From Sphingomonas flavalba (GTDB taxonomy: Bacteria; Pseudomonadota; Alphaproteobacteria; Sphingomonadales; Sphingomonadaceae): DNA of 64,000 bases. Position 1 is the stretch's first letter. Each line of letters starts with the position of its first letter. The position numbers and the translations under genes are program-made. Below the pieces are notes generated by a model. The model saw nothing but the letters and a program-made list of their open reading frames with translations, was not told the DNA's origin and did no database searches. Below are positions 36,285 to 46,049 of the stretch, piece by piece. The DNA lies in contig NZ_SPHY01000012.1 of NCBI RefSeq assembly GCF_004796535.1, positions 1 to 64,000 on the forward strand. The letters are read 5' to 3'.

Positions 36285-37631
36285 TTACTTCGCGGGCGCC
36301 TGCGCTTCTGCCGCGCTGACTCGCCAGATGCGATCGCCGACGTCGTCGGCGACAAGCAGCGCGCCGGTCTTGTCGACGATGACGCCGACCGGCCGGCCCT
36401 GGGCGCGGCCCTTGGCATCGAGGAAGCCGGTCAGCAGGTCGACGGGCTTTACGCCCTTCACCGGATAGCCGTTGTCGCCGAACGGGACGTAGACGACCTT
36501 GTAGCCGGACGGCGGCTTGCGGTTCCATGATCCGTGCTCGCCGACGAAGGCGCCGTTGGCGAAGCGCGACCCGAGCTTGGCGTCGGTGGCGAAGGCCAGG
36601 CCGAGCGCGGCGACGTGCGCGCCGAGCGCGTAGTCCGGGCGTTTGGCATATTCCTGCAGGTCCGGCCTCTCCGGCTGTACCCGCCGATCGAGATAGCCGC
36701 CCCAATAGGTGTGGGGCCAGCCGTAGAAAGCAGCGAATTCGACACGGGTCAGATAGTCGGGCGACAGGTCGCCGCCCATCATGTCGCGTTCGTTGACGAC
36801 GGTCCACAGCGCCCCGGTCTTCGGCTCGTAGGCGAGGCCGACCGGGTTGCGCAGGCCGGAGGCGAAGATGTTGTAGCGGCCGCTGGCGATGTCGACCTGC
36901 AGAATATTGGCGCGGTGGGTTTCCAGCTCCAGCCCCTTTTCGCCGATATTGCTGGCCGATCCGACGGCGACGAACAGCGATTTGCCGTCCGGCGCCGGGA
37001 TCAGGTTGCGCGACCAGTGGTTGCCGCCGCCGGGCAGGCTGGCGATCTTCTGCGGCTTGGCGGTGATCTTGGTCTGGCCGACCTTGAACGGGTAGGCGAC
37101 GATCGCGTCGGTGTTGCCGATGAACAGCCGGTCGCCGACCAGCGCCATGCCGAACGGCGAGTTGAGGCCGGTCAGCAGCACCGAGCGCGCCTCCGGCCGC
37201 CCGTCGCCGTCGGCGTCGCGCAGCAGGGTGATGCGGTTGGCGGAAGGGACGGCGGCGCCGGCGCGGCCGAGCAGCAGATTCATGACGAAGCCGGTGACGC
37301 CGCCGCCCTTGCGCGGCGGCGAATTGGTTTCGGCGACCAGCACGTCGCCGTTGGGCAGCAGCGTCATCCAGCGCGGATGGTCAAGGTCGCCGGCATATTC
37401 GCTGACCGTCAGTCCTGCCGCCGCCACCGGCCGGGCATTGCCCTGCCAGCCGATCGGCTTGGCGATATTGACTGTTGGGATCAGCTCGTTGCGCGGCGGC
37501 GAGATGGTCGGGCGCTGGCCGACGACCGCGTCGAACGCCAGCTTGACGTTGTCGCGGCGGCTGAGCAGCGCGACCGCGGCGGCCGCCGCCACGATCACGA
37601 TCAGGATGAAGATCAGCAGCCTGCGGCTCAT
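36285..37631 (-). CDS. PQQ-type sorbosone/glucose dehydrogenase-like beta-propeller protein
   Basis: A 448-aa protein with an N-terminal membrane anchor (LLIFILIVIVAAAAAVALL) and a periplasmic six-bladed propeller of the L-sorbosone/soluble-glucose dehydrogenase family. Characteristic segments are HPRWMTLLPNGDVLVAE, LNSPFGMALVGDRLFIGNTD, GGGNHWSRNLIPAPDGKSLF and FASGLRNPVGLAYEP. Many relatives bind PQQ, but no PQQ synthesis genes are in the window and the true substrate is unknown. It converges with the M20D gene with only a 31-bp gap. Confidence 0.8.
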   Translation of the reverse strand: MSRRLLIFILIVIVAAAAAVALLSRRDNVKLAFDAVVGQRPTISPPRNELIPTVNIAKPIGWQGNARPVAAAGLTVSEYAGDLDHPRWMTLLPNGDVLVAETNSPPRKGGGVTGFVMNLLLGRAGAAVPSANRITLLRDADGDGRPEARSVLLTGLNSPFGMALVGDRLFIGNTDAIVAYPFKVGQTKITAKPQKIASLPGGGNHWSRNLIPAPDGKSLFVAVGSASNIGEKGLELETHRANILQVDIASGRYNIFASGLRNPVGLAYEPKTGALWTVVNERDMMGGDLSPDYLTRVEFAAFYGWPHTYWGGYLDRRVQPERPDLQEYAKRPDYALGAHVAALGLAFATDAKLGSRFANGAFVGEHGSWNRKPPSGYKVVYVPFGDNGYPVKGVKPVDLLTGFLDAKGRAQGRPVGVIVDKTGALLVADDVGDRIWRVSAAEAQAPAK

Positions 37632-37783
37632 CGCGTTCGCTCCTTCCGGCCCGGGGGGCGCGGTGATGATAATGCGGTCGGGTTCAACGCCGCGTCGCCG
37701 GGACTTTAGAGTCTGATCGGCGTGTGGGGAAGCGGCTCCTGCCCCGGTCTCAATCCGGCCGACAGAGAGCGGCGATCAGCGTT

Positions 37784-38689
37784 TCACTCCTCCGGCAGCC
37801 GTTCGGCCCCCGGCGGGTGGAGGCGCAGCCGCGTCACCCGCCGCGCGTCGCCATCGACCACCTCGATGCGCCAGCCACTCGGATGGGTGACGATCTCGCC
37901 GCACTGGGGAATCCGCCCGGCGAGCACGAAGGTCAGCCCGCCCAGCGTGTCGACATCCTCGTCGACCTCCGCCAGCCGCACGTCGACGGTCTCGCCGACC
38001 TCCTCCAGCGTGGCGCGCGCGTCCGCTTCCCACTGGCCATTCTCGCCGTGGACCAGCGCCTCCGGCGCGTGCTCGTCATATTCGTCCTCGATCTCGCCGA
38101 CGATCTCCTCGACCAGATCCTCGATGGTGACGAGGCCGTCGGTGCCGGAATATTCGTCGAGCACGATCGCCAGATGGGTGCGCGTCGCCCGCATCTCGGC
38201 CAGCAGGTCGAGCACCCGCATCGACTGCGGCACGTAGCGCGGCTGGCGCATCAGCGTGGCGATCGCCGCCGGGCGCTCCGCGCCGGTCGCCAGGATCGAG
38301 AACACGTCCTTGACGTGGATCATGCCGATCACCGTGTCCAGGCTGCCGCGGTAGACCGGCAGGCGGCTGTGGCTCGCCTCCGCGAACAGGGCGACCAGCG
38401 TGTCGAAGCTGGCGGTTTCCGACACGGCGACGATGTCGCCGCGCGGCACCGCGACATGGCCTGCGGTGCGCTCGCCGAAATGCAGCAGGTTGCGGACCAT
38501 CTGCCGTTCGATCGGCGACAGGTCGCCGGCCGCGTCTGGCTCCGGGTCCCCTTCATGCTCCTCGATCGCTTCTTCGATCTGGTCGCGAAGGGTGGGCTCG
38601 CCCTCATTGCCGAACAGGCGCCCGAAAAGCCCATTGAACAGGCCACCCGTTTGCGCCGGATGGCCGCTGCTACTGGAATCGTCTGGCAT
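37784..38689 (-). CDS. CorC/HlyC family CBS-domain protein
   Basis: A 301-aa cytoplasmic protein with two CBS domains (about residues 72-195, with RGDIVAVSETASFDTLVALF and MRVLDLLAEMRATRTHLAIVLDEYSGTDGLVTIEDLVEEIVGEI) and a C-terminal CorC_HlyC domain (about 215-300). It lacks the N-terminal membrane DUF21 domain. In E. coli the relative CorC is linked to Mg/Co efflux. It is the last gene of the conserved miaB-phoH-ybeY-corC order, 12 bp after ybeY. Confidence 0.9.
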   Translation of the reverse strand: MPDDSSSSGHPAQTGGLFNGLFGRLFGNEGEPTLRDQIEEAIEEHEGDPEPDAAGDLSPIERQMVRNLLHFGERTAGHVAVPRGDIVAVSETASFDTLVALFAEASHSRLPVYRGSLDTVIGMIHVKDVFSILATGAERPAAIATLMRQPRYVPQSMRVLDLLAEMRATRTHLAIVLDEYSGTDGLVTIEDLVEEIVGEIEDEYDEHAPEALVHGENGQWEADARATLEEVGETVDVRLAEVDEDVDTLGGLTFVLAGRIPQCGEIVTHPSGWRIEVVDGDARRVTRLRLHPPGAERLPEE

Positions 38690-38701
38690 CTAGCGAGCCG
38701 G

Positions 38702-39214
38702 TCAGCCCCCCTCGTCGGTGTCGTCATAAGGATCGTGCAGGCCGAGTTTCGCCATGGTTTCGCGCTCCATCGCCTCCATCGCCCCGGCCTCCTCCGTGCC
38801 CTGGTGGTCGTAACCTAGCAAATGATAGGTGCCGTGGACAATCAGATGTATCGCATGGGCGTCAATATCGACGCCGCGCGCCGCCGCTTCCGCCGCGCAG
38901 ACCCCGTGCGCCAGCACGATGTCGCCGAGCAGTACCTCGCCGTCGTCGGTATTGGCGAGGGTGGCGAGCATGTCCGGCTCGACCATCGGGAAGGACAGGA
39001 CGTTGGTCGGCTTGTCCTTCCCCCGATATTGCGCGTTCAGCGTGCGGACTTCGTCGTCGTCGGTCAGCCGAACGGCGACCTCGACGGAGAAATCGGCATC
39101 GGCGAGCGCGACGAATGGGCTGTTGCGGATCGCCGCCGTGACGGCGCGCGCGGCCGCGCCATCCCAGTCGGCGGCGGGCCATGCGGGTTCGGCCTGGACG
39201 GCTATGTCAAGCAT
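38702..39214 (-). CDS. ybeY: Endoribonuclease YbeY, rRNA maturation factor
   Basis: A 170-aa zinc-dependent RNase involved in 16S rRNA 3'-end processing and ribosome quality control. The zinc motif is HLIVHGTYHLLGYDHQG, preceded by LNAQYRGKDKPTNVLSFPM and LGDIVLAHGVCAAEAA, all hallmark segments. It lies between phoH and corC as in most proteobacteria. The 204-bp gap upstream to phoH is unusually long and contains a 28-bp inverted repeat. Confidence 0.96.
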   Translation of the reverse strand: MLDIAVQAEPAWPAADWDGAAARAVTAAIRNSPFVALADADFSVEVAVRLTDDDEVRTLNAQYRGKDKPTNVLSFPMVEPDMLATLANTDDGEVLLGDIVLAHGVCAAEAAARGVDIDAHAIHLIVHGTYHLLGYDHQGTEEAGAMEAMERETMAKLGLHDPYDDTDEGG

Positions 39215-39257
39215 TCGGGGCCTTCTCTGTGTCCTTCACGTGCGGCCGGGCGGGGCA

Positions 39258-39397
39258 GTCCCTCGACTGCGCTCGGGATGGACGGGGTTGAGAGTGCGCG
39301 CCGATGGCCGGAAGGCGACGCGTGATCGTGCCTGAAGCGCCTGACCAGCTTTCAGGGTTACGAATGAAACCGTCCATCCCGAGCGCAGTCGAGGGAC
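39258..39397. repeat. 28-bp perfect inverted repeat in the phoH-ybeY gap
   Basis: Arms 39258-39285 (beginning GTCCCTCGACTGCGCTCGGG) and 39370-39397 are exact reverse complements, separated by 84 bp. They fill most of the 204-bp gap inside an otherwise tight operon. The sequence has no coding potential and no T-tract. It looks like a pair of REP/MITE-like units in opposite orientation. When transcribed it would form a very long stem between phoH and ybeY. Confidence 0.75.
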
Positions 39398-39418
39398 GCA
39401 CCGAAACCCCGCACCGCA

Positions 39419-40414
<996 letters not shown>

Positions 40415-40547
40415 CCGGACCTTTCATTGGCACGAGTCACGATCCGCAAAATGGGGCGGCGCAGCCTGAAAATCCAGCGCCATCGCGCGCGCCGCGCATA
40501 ATCGGCCGGCCGCCCGATGCGGCCGGGCCACAGTTGCGGGCCGCCGA

Positions 40548-41867
40548 TCAGGCGCGCGGCAGGGTGCCGCACGCTTCGCCGCTCAGGCTGTTCGGCCCCG
40601 CCGCAACGATATCGACCTCGACCAGATCGCCGATCGTGCCGCCGATCAGGTGCACCGATTGCAGCCAGGGCGATTTGCCGATCCACTGGCCGGGGAGCTT
40701 GCCCTTGCGTTCCAGCAGCACGCTGGTCCGCCGCCCGACGGTTGCTTCGTTGAACGCCATCTGGCGGGCGTTGATCGCCGCCTGCAGCCGGCGCAGCCGC
40801 TCGTCCATCACCTCGGGCGCGATCTGGTCGGCCATGGTTGCCGCCGGGGTGCCGGGGCGGGGGGAATATTTGAAGCTGTAGGCCTGTGCGTAGTCGGCGC
40901 GGTCGACGATATCCAGCGTCGCCGCGAACTCGGCCTCGGTCTCGCCCGGGAAGCCGACGATGAAGTCGCCGGACAGGGCGATGTCTGGGCGCGCTGCCCG
41001 CACCCGGTCGATGACCCGCAGGTAGCTGGCGGTGTCGTGGCTGCGGTTCATCGCCTTCAGCACCCGGTCGCTGCCCGACTGCACCGGCAGATGGAGGAAC
41101 GGCATCAGCTTGGCGATGTCGCGGTGCGCGGCGATCAGCCCGTCGCTCATGTCGTTGGGGTGGCTGGTGGTGTAGCGGATGCGGGCGATGCCGGGGATCA
41201 GCGCGATCGCCTCGATCAGGTCGTGCAGCCCGCGCCCGGCTTCGTCGGCCCAGGCGTTGACGTTCTGGCCGAGCAGGGTGATTTCCTTCGCGCCGGCGTC
41301 GGCCAGCGCCTTCGCCTCGTCGACGATCGCCGCCCACGGCCGGCTTATCTCCGCCCCGCGGGTGTAGGGGACGACGCAATAGGTGCAGAATTTGTCGCAG
41401 CCCTCCTGCACGGTCAGGAAGGCGCTGGGGCCGCTGCGGCGTCGGGCGGGCAGGGCGCCGAACTTCGAATCGGCCGGCATGTCGGTGTCGACCGCGCTTT
41501 CGCCGCGCGCCGCCCGCGCGACCAAGCCGGGCAGATGGTGGTAGGCCTGCGGGCCGACGACGATGTCGACATCGCGGGTCCGGCGCACCACTTCCTCCCC
41601 CTCCGCCTGGGCGACGCAGCCGGCGAGAGCGACCATCGGCCGGCTGCCGTCTTCCCGGCGCAGGCGGCCGATGTCGGAATAGACCTTGTCGACCGCCTTC
41701 TCGCGGATGTGGCAGGTGTTGAGCACCACCAGATCGGCGTCGTCGGCACCGGCCGCCGGCGTCATCCCCTCGGCGGTGAGCAGTTCGGTCATCCGCTCGC
41801 CGTCATAGACGTTCATCTGGCAACCGAACGACTTGACGTGGAAGCGGCGGGGAAGCGGGCGGTCCAT
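40548..41867 (-). CDS. miaB: tRNA-2-methylthio-N6-dimethylallyladenosine synthase
   Basis: Radical-SAM methylthiotransferase (439 aa) modifying A37 of tRNAs. The N-terminal MTTase domain holds cluster cysteines in [24 protein letters not shown] and [10 protein letters not shown]. The radical-SAM cluster is in [17 protein letters not shown]. The C-terminal TRAM domain ends near [17 protein letters not shown]. It starts 8 bp downstream of plsC and belongs to the fur-plsC-miaB-phoH-ybeY-corC run. Confidence 0.97.
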   Translation of the reverse strand: MDRPLPRRFHVKSFGCQMNVYDGERMTELLTAEGMTPAAGADDADLVVLNTCHIREKAVDKVYSDIGRLRREDGSRPMVALAGCVAQAEGEEVVRRTRDVDIVVGPQAYHHLPGLVARAARGESAVDTDMPADSKFGALPARRRSGPSAFLTVQEGCDKFCTYCVVPYTRGAEISRPWAAIVDEAKALADAGAKEITLLGQNVNAWADEAGRGLHDLIEAIALIPGIARIRYTTSHPNDMSDGLIAAHRDIAKLMPFLHLPVQSGSDRVLKAMNRSHDTASYLRVIDRVRAARPDIALSGDFIVGFPGETEAEFAATLDIVDRADYAQAYSFKYSPRPGTPAATMADQIAPEVMDERLRRLQAAINARQMAFNEATVGRRTSVLLERKGKLPGQWIGKSPWLQSVHLIGGTIGDLVEVDIVAAGPNSLSGEACGTLPRA

Positions 41868-41875
41868 CGGCGGCG

Positions 41876-42655
41876 CTATAGGCCCGCCTTGCCGCCCTGG
41901 GAAGCCGACAGCGCCGTGCGGATCCGCTCGCGCGCTTCATGAGCAATCGCCTTGCGGTCGCCGATCGGCGCCGGGTCGAATGGCTCCAGCCAGCGGATCG
42001 TTACCGCGAAGCCGCCGGGCCGGGCGAGCAGCCGCCGGGCATTGTCCAGCCCCGGTTCGTCGCCGACCCAGGCGACGGCGGCGCTGTCCGGCCCGAAATC
42101 GAGCAGCACTGGCTGGATGCGCATCGGCCGGGGCGGCGGCGCCATCACCGCGAACAGCGCCGGCTTGAACGGCAGCAGGCCATGGCCGTCGGTGGTCGTC
42201 CCTTCCGGGAAGATCGCAATTGGCTGGCGCGCGTCCAGCGCGGCGCGGATCGCCGCCACCTGCGCGCCGACGTTCAGCCGATCGGCGCGGGCGACGAACA
42301 CCGTGTTGTTCAGCCTGGCCAGCCAGCCGACGATGGGCGCCCGCGCCACTCCGTCGTGGGCGACGAACGCTGCGCCGCTCGCCCCGCCGAGGATGCAGAT
42401 GTCGATCCAGCTCAGATGGTTGGCGACGTAGAATACGTCCGCTTCCACCCGCGCCCCGTTCGTCGCCACCCGCGCGCCGCAGATGCGGGCGACGGCGCCC
42501 AGGAACCGGCGCGGCCAGGGCGATGGCCGCCGCGCCAGCCGCCAGGCGAGGTGGAGCAGCAGGCAGAGGAAGATGAGGATGAGCAGAGCGGCGAGGCGCG
42601 CCAGCGCCCGGATGCCGCCCAGCGGGTCAGCCCTTGCGATCGAGGCTGACGCCAT
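41876..42655 (-). CDS. plsC: 1-acyl-sn-glycerol-3-phosphate acyltransferase
   Basis: A 259-aa membrane acyltransferase for phosphatidic acid synthesis. An N-terminal membrane segment ([17 protein letters not shown]) precedes the HX4D catalytic motif [14 protein letters not shown]. The glycerol-phosphate site is [19 protein letters not shown]. The start overlaps the end of fur by 29 bp in another frame, and no later good start exists before the first helix. The Ala-rich C-terminus carries nothing recognisable. Confidence 0.9.
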   Translation of the reverse strand: MASASIARADPLGGIRALARLAALLILIFLCLLLHLAWRLARRPSPWPRRFLGAVARICGARVATNGARVEADVFYVANHLSWIDICILGGASGAAFVAHDGVARAPIVGWLARLNNTVFVARADRLNVGAQVAAIRAALDARQPIAIFPEGTTTDGHGLLPFKPALFAVMAPPPRPMRIQPVLLDFGPDSAAVAWVGDEPGLDNARRLLARPGGFAVTIRWLEPFDPAPIGDRKAIAHEARERIRTALSASQGGKAGL

Positions 42656-43049
42656 ACAGCTCCATGCGGTGGTCGACGAGGCGATAGCCCAGCCGCTCGG
42701 CGATCAGCCGCTGCAACTGTTCGACTTCGGGGTCGACGAACTCGATGACCTTGCCGGTCTCGACGTCGATCAGATGGTCGTGATGCGCCTCCGGCGCCGC
42801 TTCGTAGCGGGCACGGCCGTCGCCGAAATCATGGCGTTCGAGGATGCCGGCTTCCTCGAACAGCCGGACCGTGCGGTAGACGGTGGCGATCGAGATGCCC
42901 GAATCGATCGCCGCCGCGCGGGCGTGCAGCTTCTCCACATCGGGATGGTCGTCGGACTCCGAAAGCACACGGGCGATGACGCGCCGCTGCTCGGTGATGC
43001 GGAGGCCCTTTTCGGCGCAAAGCGCTTCTACGTCGATGGTCCGGCTCAT
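42627..43049 (-). CDS. fur: Fur family metal-dependent repressor
   Basis: A 140-aa regulator with the winged-helix DNA-binding domain (GLRITEQRRVIARVLSESDDHPDVEKLHARA, then SIATVYRTVRLFEEAGIL) and the metal site EAAPEAHHDHLIDVETGKVIEF. The C-terminal CxxC pairs of E. coli Fur are absent, as in alphaproteobacterial Fur/Mur proteins, so it may respond to manganese rather than iron. It is first in the run towards plsC and miaB. Targets could include the TonB receptors here, but no Fur box was identified. Confidence 0.92.
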   Translation of the reverse strand: MSRTIDVEALCAEKGLRITEQRRVIARVLSESDDHPDVEKLHARAAAIDSGISIATVYRTVRLFEEAGILERHDFGDGRARYEAAPEAHHDHLIDVETGKVIEFVDPEVEQLQRLIAERLGYRLVDHRMELYGVSLDRKG

Positions 43050-43120
43050 GGCGATTGTGTAGCCGCTTTCCTGCGGTTGGCAAAGCCGCCGGAAAGCGTC
43101 CGGCGGCTTCGCGGATCGAT

Positions 43121-43534
43121 CTAGCGCTTGCGGCGCTGGGTGCCGAGGCCAATCTTCTTGGCCAGCGAGCGGCGCTGTTCGGCGTAATTCGGCGCAACCA
43201 TCGGGTAATCAGACGGAAGGCCCCATTTGGCGCGGTACTGGTCCGGGGTCATCTGGTAATGGGTCATCAGATGCCGCTTCAGCATCTTCAGTTTCTTGCC
43301 GTCTTCCAGACAGACGATGTAATCCGGCTTGACCGAGGCGCGCACCGAGACCTTCGGCTCCTGCTTCACTTCCGGTTCTTCGGCGGCCTGCCCCAGACCA
43401 GCCAGCGCACCGTGCACATTCTGTATGAGCGCGGGAATGTCGGACACCGCGACGCTATTGTTGCTGACATGCGCGGCCACGATATCGGCGGTCAACGTGA
43501 TGAGCGTTTCGCTCAGTTCGGATGCTTCGGACAT
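43121..43534 (-). CDS. MucR/Ros family transcriptional regulator (MucR2)
   Basis: A 137-aa MucR paralogue. N-terminal oligomerisation region [21 protein letters not shown]. The finger is [26 protein letters not shown], followed by [17 protein letters not shown]. Ligand positions are Cys75, Asp78, His88 and His92, a CDHH arrangement that can still bind zinc. It has only a short basic tail, unlike the paralogue at 8836-9354. It is inserted between rimI and fur, and its upstream region is strikingly AT-rich. Confidence 0.93.
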   Translation of the reverse strand: MSEASELSETLITLTADIVAAHVSNNSVAVSDIPALIQNVHGALAGLGQAAEEPEVKQEPKVSVRASVKPDYIVCLEDGKKLKMLKRHLMTHYQMTPDQYRAKWGLPSDYPMVAPNYAEQRRSLAKKIGLGTQRRKR

Positions 43535-43559
43535 GTCTGCGACTTTCTTCTGAAGGGAC

Positions 43560-43665
43560 AGTCATTTCGACTGCGTCGGGTCTCATGTCCTGATGATAGA
43601 ATAAATACAAGGGCCGCTACAGGAAAATCAGGGCGTTTTTCTATAATTCATCATTAAATGATTGG
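43560..43665 (-). promoter_or_regulatory. AT-rich mucR2 upstream region
   Basis: About 100 bp upstream of mucR2 is far richer in A+T than the window (segments such as GATAGAATAAATACAA and TTTTTCTATAATTCATCATT). It includes an imperfect palindrome ATCATT-A-AATGAT at 43650-43662 that overlaps the rimI stop. MucR proteins bind AT-rich DNA at T-A steps, so this is a likely promoter and autoregulatory site. I could not fix the -10 and -35. Confidence 0.5.
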
Positions 43666-44127
43666 CAGGTTTCGTTTATAGGTTAGTGCATCGCGCGCGA
43701 TTCCATCGCGGCCGCGATAATAGCCTGCGCGCCGGCCGACCTGGCGGAAGCCGTTGCGCTCGTAGAGCGCGATCGCCGGATTTCCTTCACGCACTTCCAG
43801 ATGCAGCGCGGTTACGTTCAGTGCGCGGGCCTCGGCGACCACCCGGTCGAGCAGGGCGGTGCCGATGCCGCGCTGGCGGTGCTGCGGCCGGACCCCGATC
43901 AGCAGCAGTTCGCCCTCGCCGGCGATCGCTCGGCTCAGCGCAAAGCCGGCGGGCTCGCCGTCCGCGCGCGCGATCAGCAGCCAGCTCCCCATCATGCCCA
44001 GGATCCCGGCGCATTGCGGGTCGGTCCACGCTTCGCCGAAAGTCGGGTCGAAGCTGTCCGCCATCACCTGCATCACCGCCCCCAGATTGGCCGTGCTGCC
44101 GGCGGTGATCGTGACAGAGGCCACCAT
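43654..44127 (-). CDS. rimI: Ribosomal-protein-alanine N-acetyltransferase
   Basis: A 157-aa GNAT protein of the RimI type. It has the acetyl-CoA motif LLIGVRPQHRQRGIGTALLDRVVAEA and the RimI-specific LHLEVREGNPAIALYERNGFRQVGRR. It directly follows tsaB (6 bp), the usual tsaB-rimI pairing. In E. coli it acetylates the N-terminus of ribosomal protein S18. Confidence 0.92.
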   Translation of the reverse strand: MVASVTITAGSTANLGAVMQVMADSFDPTFGEAWTDPQCAGILGMMGSWLLIARADGEPAGFALSRAIAGEGELLLIGVRPQHRQRGIGTALLDRVVAEARALNVTALHLEVREGNPAIALYERNGFRQVGRRAGYYRGRDGIARDALTYKRNLPII

Positions 44128-44133
44128 CGCCGG

Positions 44134-44766
44134 TCAGTGCACCGGCGCGGCGCCGGGCAGGCGTGCGTCCGGCCCGCGCCCGTAGATCGGGCTGGGGGTG
44201 AGCGCGGTGAAGCCGGCGGGGAGCAGGCATACGGCGCGGGCGTCCGGCGCCGCATCGCCCAGCGGCCGGTCGCCGCGCAGCGCCGCCAGCCGTGCCGCGG
44301 CGGATCCGACCAGCGGCAGCGCGCCGACCGCGGCGAGCGCGGCGTCGGGCGGCAGCGAGGCGAGCGGGGCGGTTTCGTGCATCGGGCCGGCGGCGAAGGG
44401 GTGGATGAAATATTCTCCATGCCCCCCGATCAGCACGACGGCAAGCATGTCCGGCGCATCCGGCGCGGCGAAGGCGCTGGCGGCGGCCAGCGCGGTCGAC
44501 GAGAATCCGCCGACCGTCGCGCCCCAGCCGAGCGCCAGCGCGCGCGCCGCCGCCAGGCCGACGCGCACGCCGGTGAAGCTGCCTGGCCCGCAATCGACGA
44601 GGATATGATCGGCGCGTCCCCCGCCCGGCAGCGCCGCGATCATCGGCACCAGCCGTTCGGCATGGCCGCGCCCGACGCTTTCATGGCCGTGCGCGACCAG
44701 CCGGTCGTCGTCGTACAGGGCGACCGAGCAGGCCGTCGTCGCGGTCTCGATCGCCAGCGTGCGCAA
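44134..44766 (-). CDS. tsaB: tRNA threonylcarbamoyladenosine synthesis protein TsaB
   Basis: An inactive ASKHA-fold partner of TsaD in making t6A37 of tRNA. The conserved opening LRTLAIETATTACSVAL and the segment VDCGPGSFTGVRVGLAAARALALG are family signatures. I place the start at TTG 44766, just downstream of the nitroreductase stop, giving 210 aa. The ATG at 44847 would add 27 residues unlike TsaB and overlap the neighbour by 77 bp. It is tightly coupled to rimI. Confidence 0.9.
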   Translation of the reverse strand: MRTLAIETATTACSVALYDDDRLVAHGHESVGRGHAERLVPMIAALPGGGRADHILVDCGPGSFTGVRVGLAAARALALGWGATVGGFSSTALAAASAFAAPDAPDMLAVVLIGGHGEYFIHPFAAGPMHETAPLASLPPDAALAAVGALPLVGSAAARLAALRGDRPLGDAAPDARAVCLLPAGFTALTPSPIYGRGPDARLPGAAPVH

Positions 44767-44770
44767 CGGG

Positions 44771-45364
44771 TCAGGCGATCCGGTTGAACCGTTCGAACGG
44801 CGGGCGCGGCAGCCGGTCGAAAATCGTCGACGGGTCACCGTGGCCAAGCGTCGCGATGAAATTGGATTTGACGGATGGCGTGTCGGCGAAGAACGCCGCG
44901 TCGACGGCCGCGTTGTCGAAGCCGGACATCGGCCCGGTGTCGAGGCCGAGGACGCGCGCGGCGATGATCAGATAGGCGCCCTGCAGCGAACTGTTGCGCA
45001 TCGCATGTTCGCGGCGCAGCGCGTCCTTGCCGTCGAACCAGCTTTTCGCATCGGTGTGGGGGAAGAATTCGGGCAGATATTCGTGGAAATCCTGGTCCAT
45101 GCCGATGATGACCGTCACCGGCGCCTTGCGGATCTTGGCGCCGTTGGTGCCGGATGCCAGCGCCGCCAGCCTGTCCTTCGCGTCCTGGCTGATGCACCAG
45201 ACCAGCCGCGCCGGTAGCTGGTTGGCCGATGTCGGCCCCATCTTCATCAGCTCCCAGATCGCGCGGAGCTGGTCTTCGCCGACCGGTTCGTCGGTATAGC
45301 CGTTATAGGTCCGCGCGGTGCGGAAGATCTGGTCGAGTGCCTCGGGCGGCAGCGGTGCGGCCAT
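44771..45364 (-). CDS. Nitroreductase family protein, RutE-like (malonic semialdehyde reductase group)
   Basis: A 197-aa FMN-dependent oxidoreductase. The N-terminal FMN contact is RTARTYNGYTDEPVGEDQLRA, followed by MKMGPTSANQLPARLVW, the group signature of RutE/HadB. The C-terminal FMN contact is SNFIATLGHGDPSTIFDRLPR. RutE reduces malonic semialdehyde to 3-hydroxypropionate in E. coli uracil breakdown. No rut genes are near, so a general detoxifying role is equally likely. Confidence 0.86.
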   Translation of the reverse strand: MAAPLPPEALDQIFRTARTYNGYTDEPVGEDQLRAIWELMKMGPTSANQLPARLVWCISQDAKDRLAALASGTNGAKIRKAPVTVIIGMDQDFHEYLPEFFPHTDAKSWFDGKDALRREHAMRNSSLQGAYLIIAARVLGLDTGPMSGFDNAAVDAAFFADTPSVKSNFIATLGHGDPSTIFDRLPRPPFERFNRIA

Positions 45365-45397
45365 GGTCGGTCCTTCTGCGGGGCTGGTACCGGGCGG

Positions 45398-45973
45398 TCA
45401 GATCGCGCGGACTTCGGTCACTTCCGGCACGTAGTGCTTGAGCAGCGTCTCGATCCCGCGCTTCAGCGTCGCGGTCGACGACGGGCAGCCGGAGCAGGCG
45501 CCCTGCATGTGCAGGCTGACGACGCCGTCGCTGAACCCGCGATAGAGGATGTCGCCGCCGTCATTGGCCACCGCCGGGCGGACCCGCGTCTCGATCAGTT
45601 CGCGGATCTGCGCGACGACGTCGGCATCTTCCGGCGCGTCGCCATAATCGGTGTCGTCCTCCTCGATCGCGATCGCCGCGGCGGAGCCGGTGCGGAACAG
45701 CGGCATGTCGCCGGCGAAATGGTCGAGCAACACGCCCAGGATCTGGGGCTTGGCGTCGCGCCAGGCAGCGCCGGATCCGATTGTCACCGATATGAAGTCG
45801 CGCCCGAAGAACACACCTTCGACATCGCCCAGCGAGAACAGCGCTTCGGCGAGCGGCGAGGCGTCCGCGTCTTCCGGCGTCGCGAAATCCCGGGTGCCGA
45901 CCTCCATGACCGTGCGGCCGGGGAGGAACTTGACGGTTGCCGGGTTGGGGGTGGTTTCGGTCTCGATCAGCAT
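45398..45973 (-). CDS. NfuA-like Fe-S cluster carrier
   Basis: A 191-aa two-domain Nfu protein. The N-terminal Nfu_N domain (MLIETETTPNPATVKFLPG through FGRDFISVTIG) and the C-terminal NifU-like domain (IETRVRPAVANDGGDILYRGF) with the cluster-binding CSGCPSSTATLKRGIE are intact. It transfers [4Fe-4S] clusters to target enzymes such as MiaB. I choose ATG 45973 (MLIETE), the usual family start. ATG 45982 adds three residues. Confidence 0.93.
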   Translation of the reverse strand: MLIETETTPNPATVKFLPGRTVMEVGTRDFATPEDADASPLAEALFSLGDVEGVFFGRDFISVTIGSGAAWRDAKPQILGVLLDHFAGDMPLFRTGSAAAIAIEEDDTDYGDAPEDADVVAQIRELIETRVRPAVANDGGDILYRGFSDGVVSLHMQGACSGCPSSTATLKRGIETLLKHYVPEVTEVRAI

Positions 45974-46049
45974 GGCCGTCATGTGGGCCTGCCGGTGCGC
46001 GCGATCAACCCTGAAAGCCGGTCGGGGAAGGCCAAATTTCCATGCCGGT

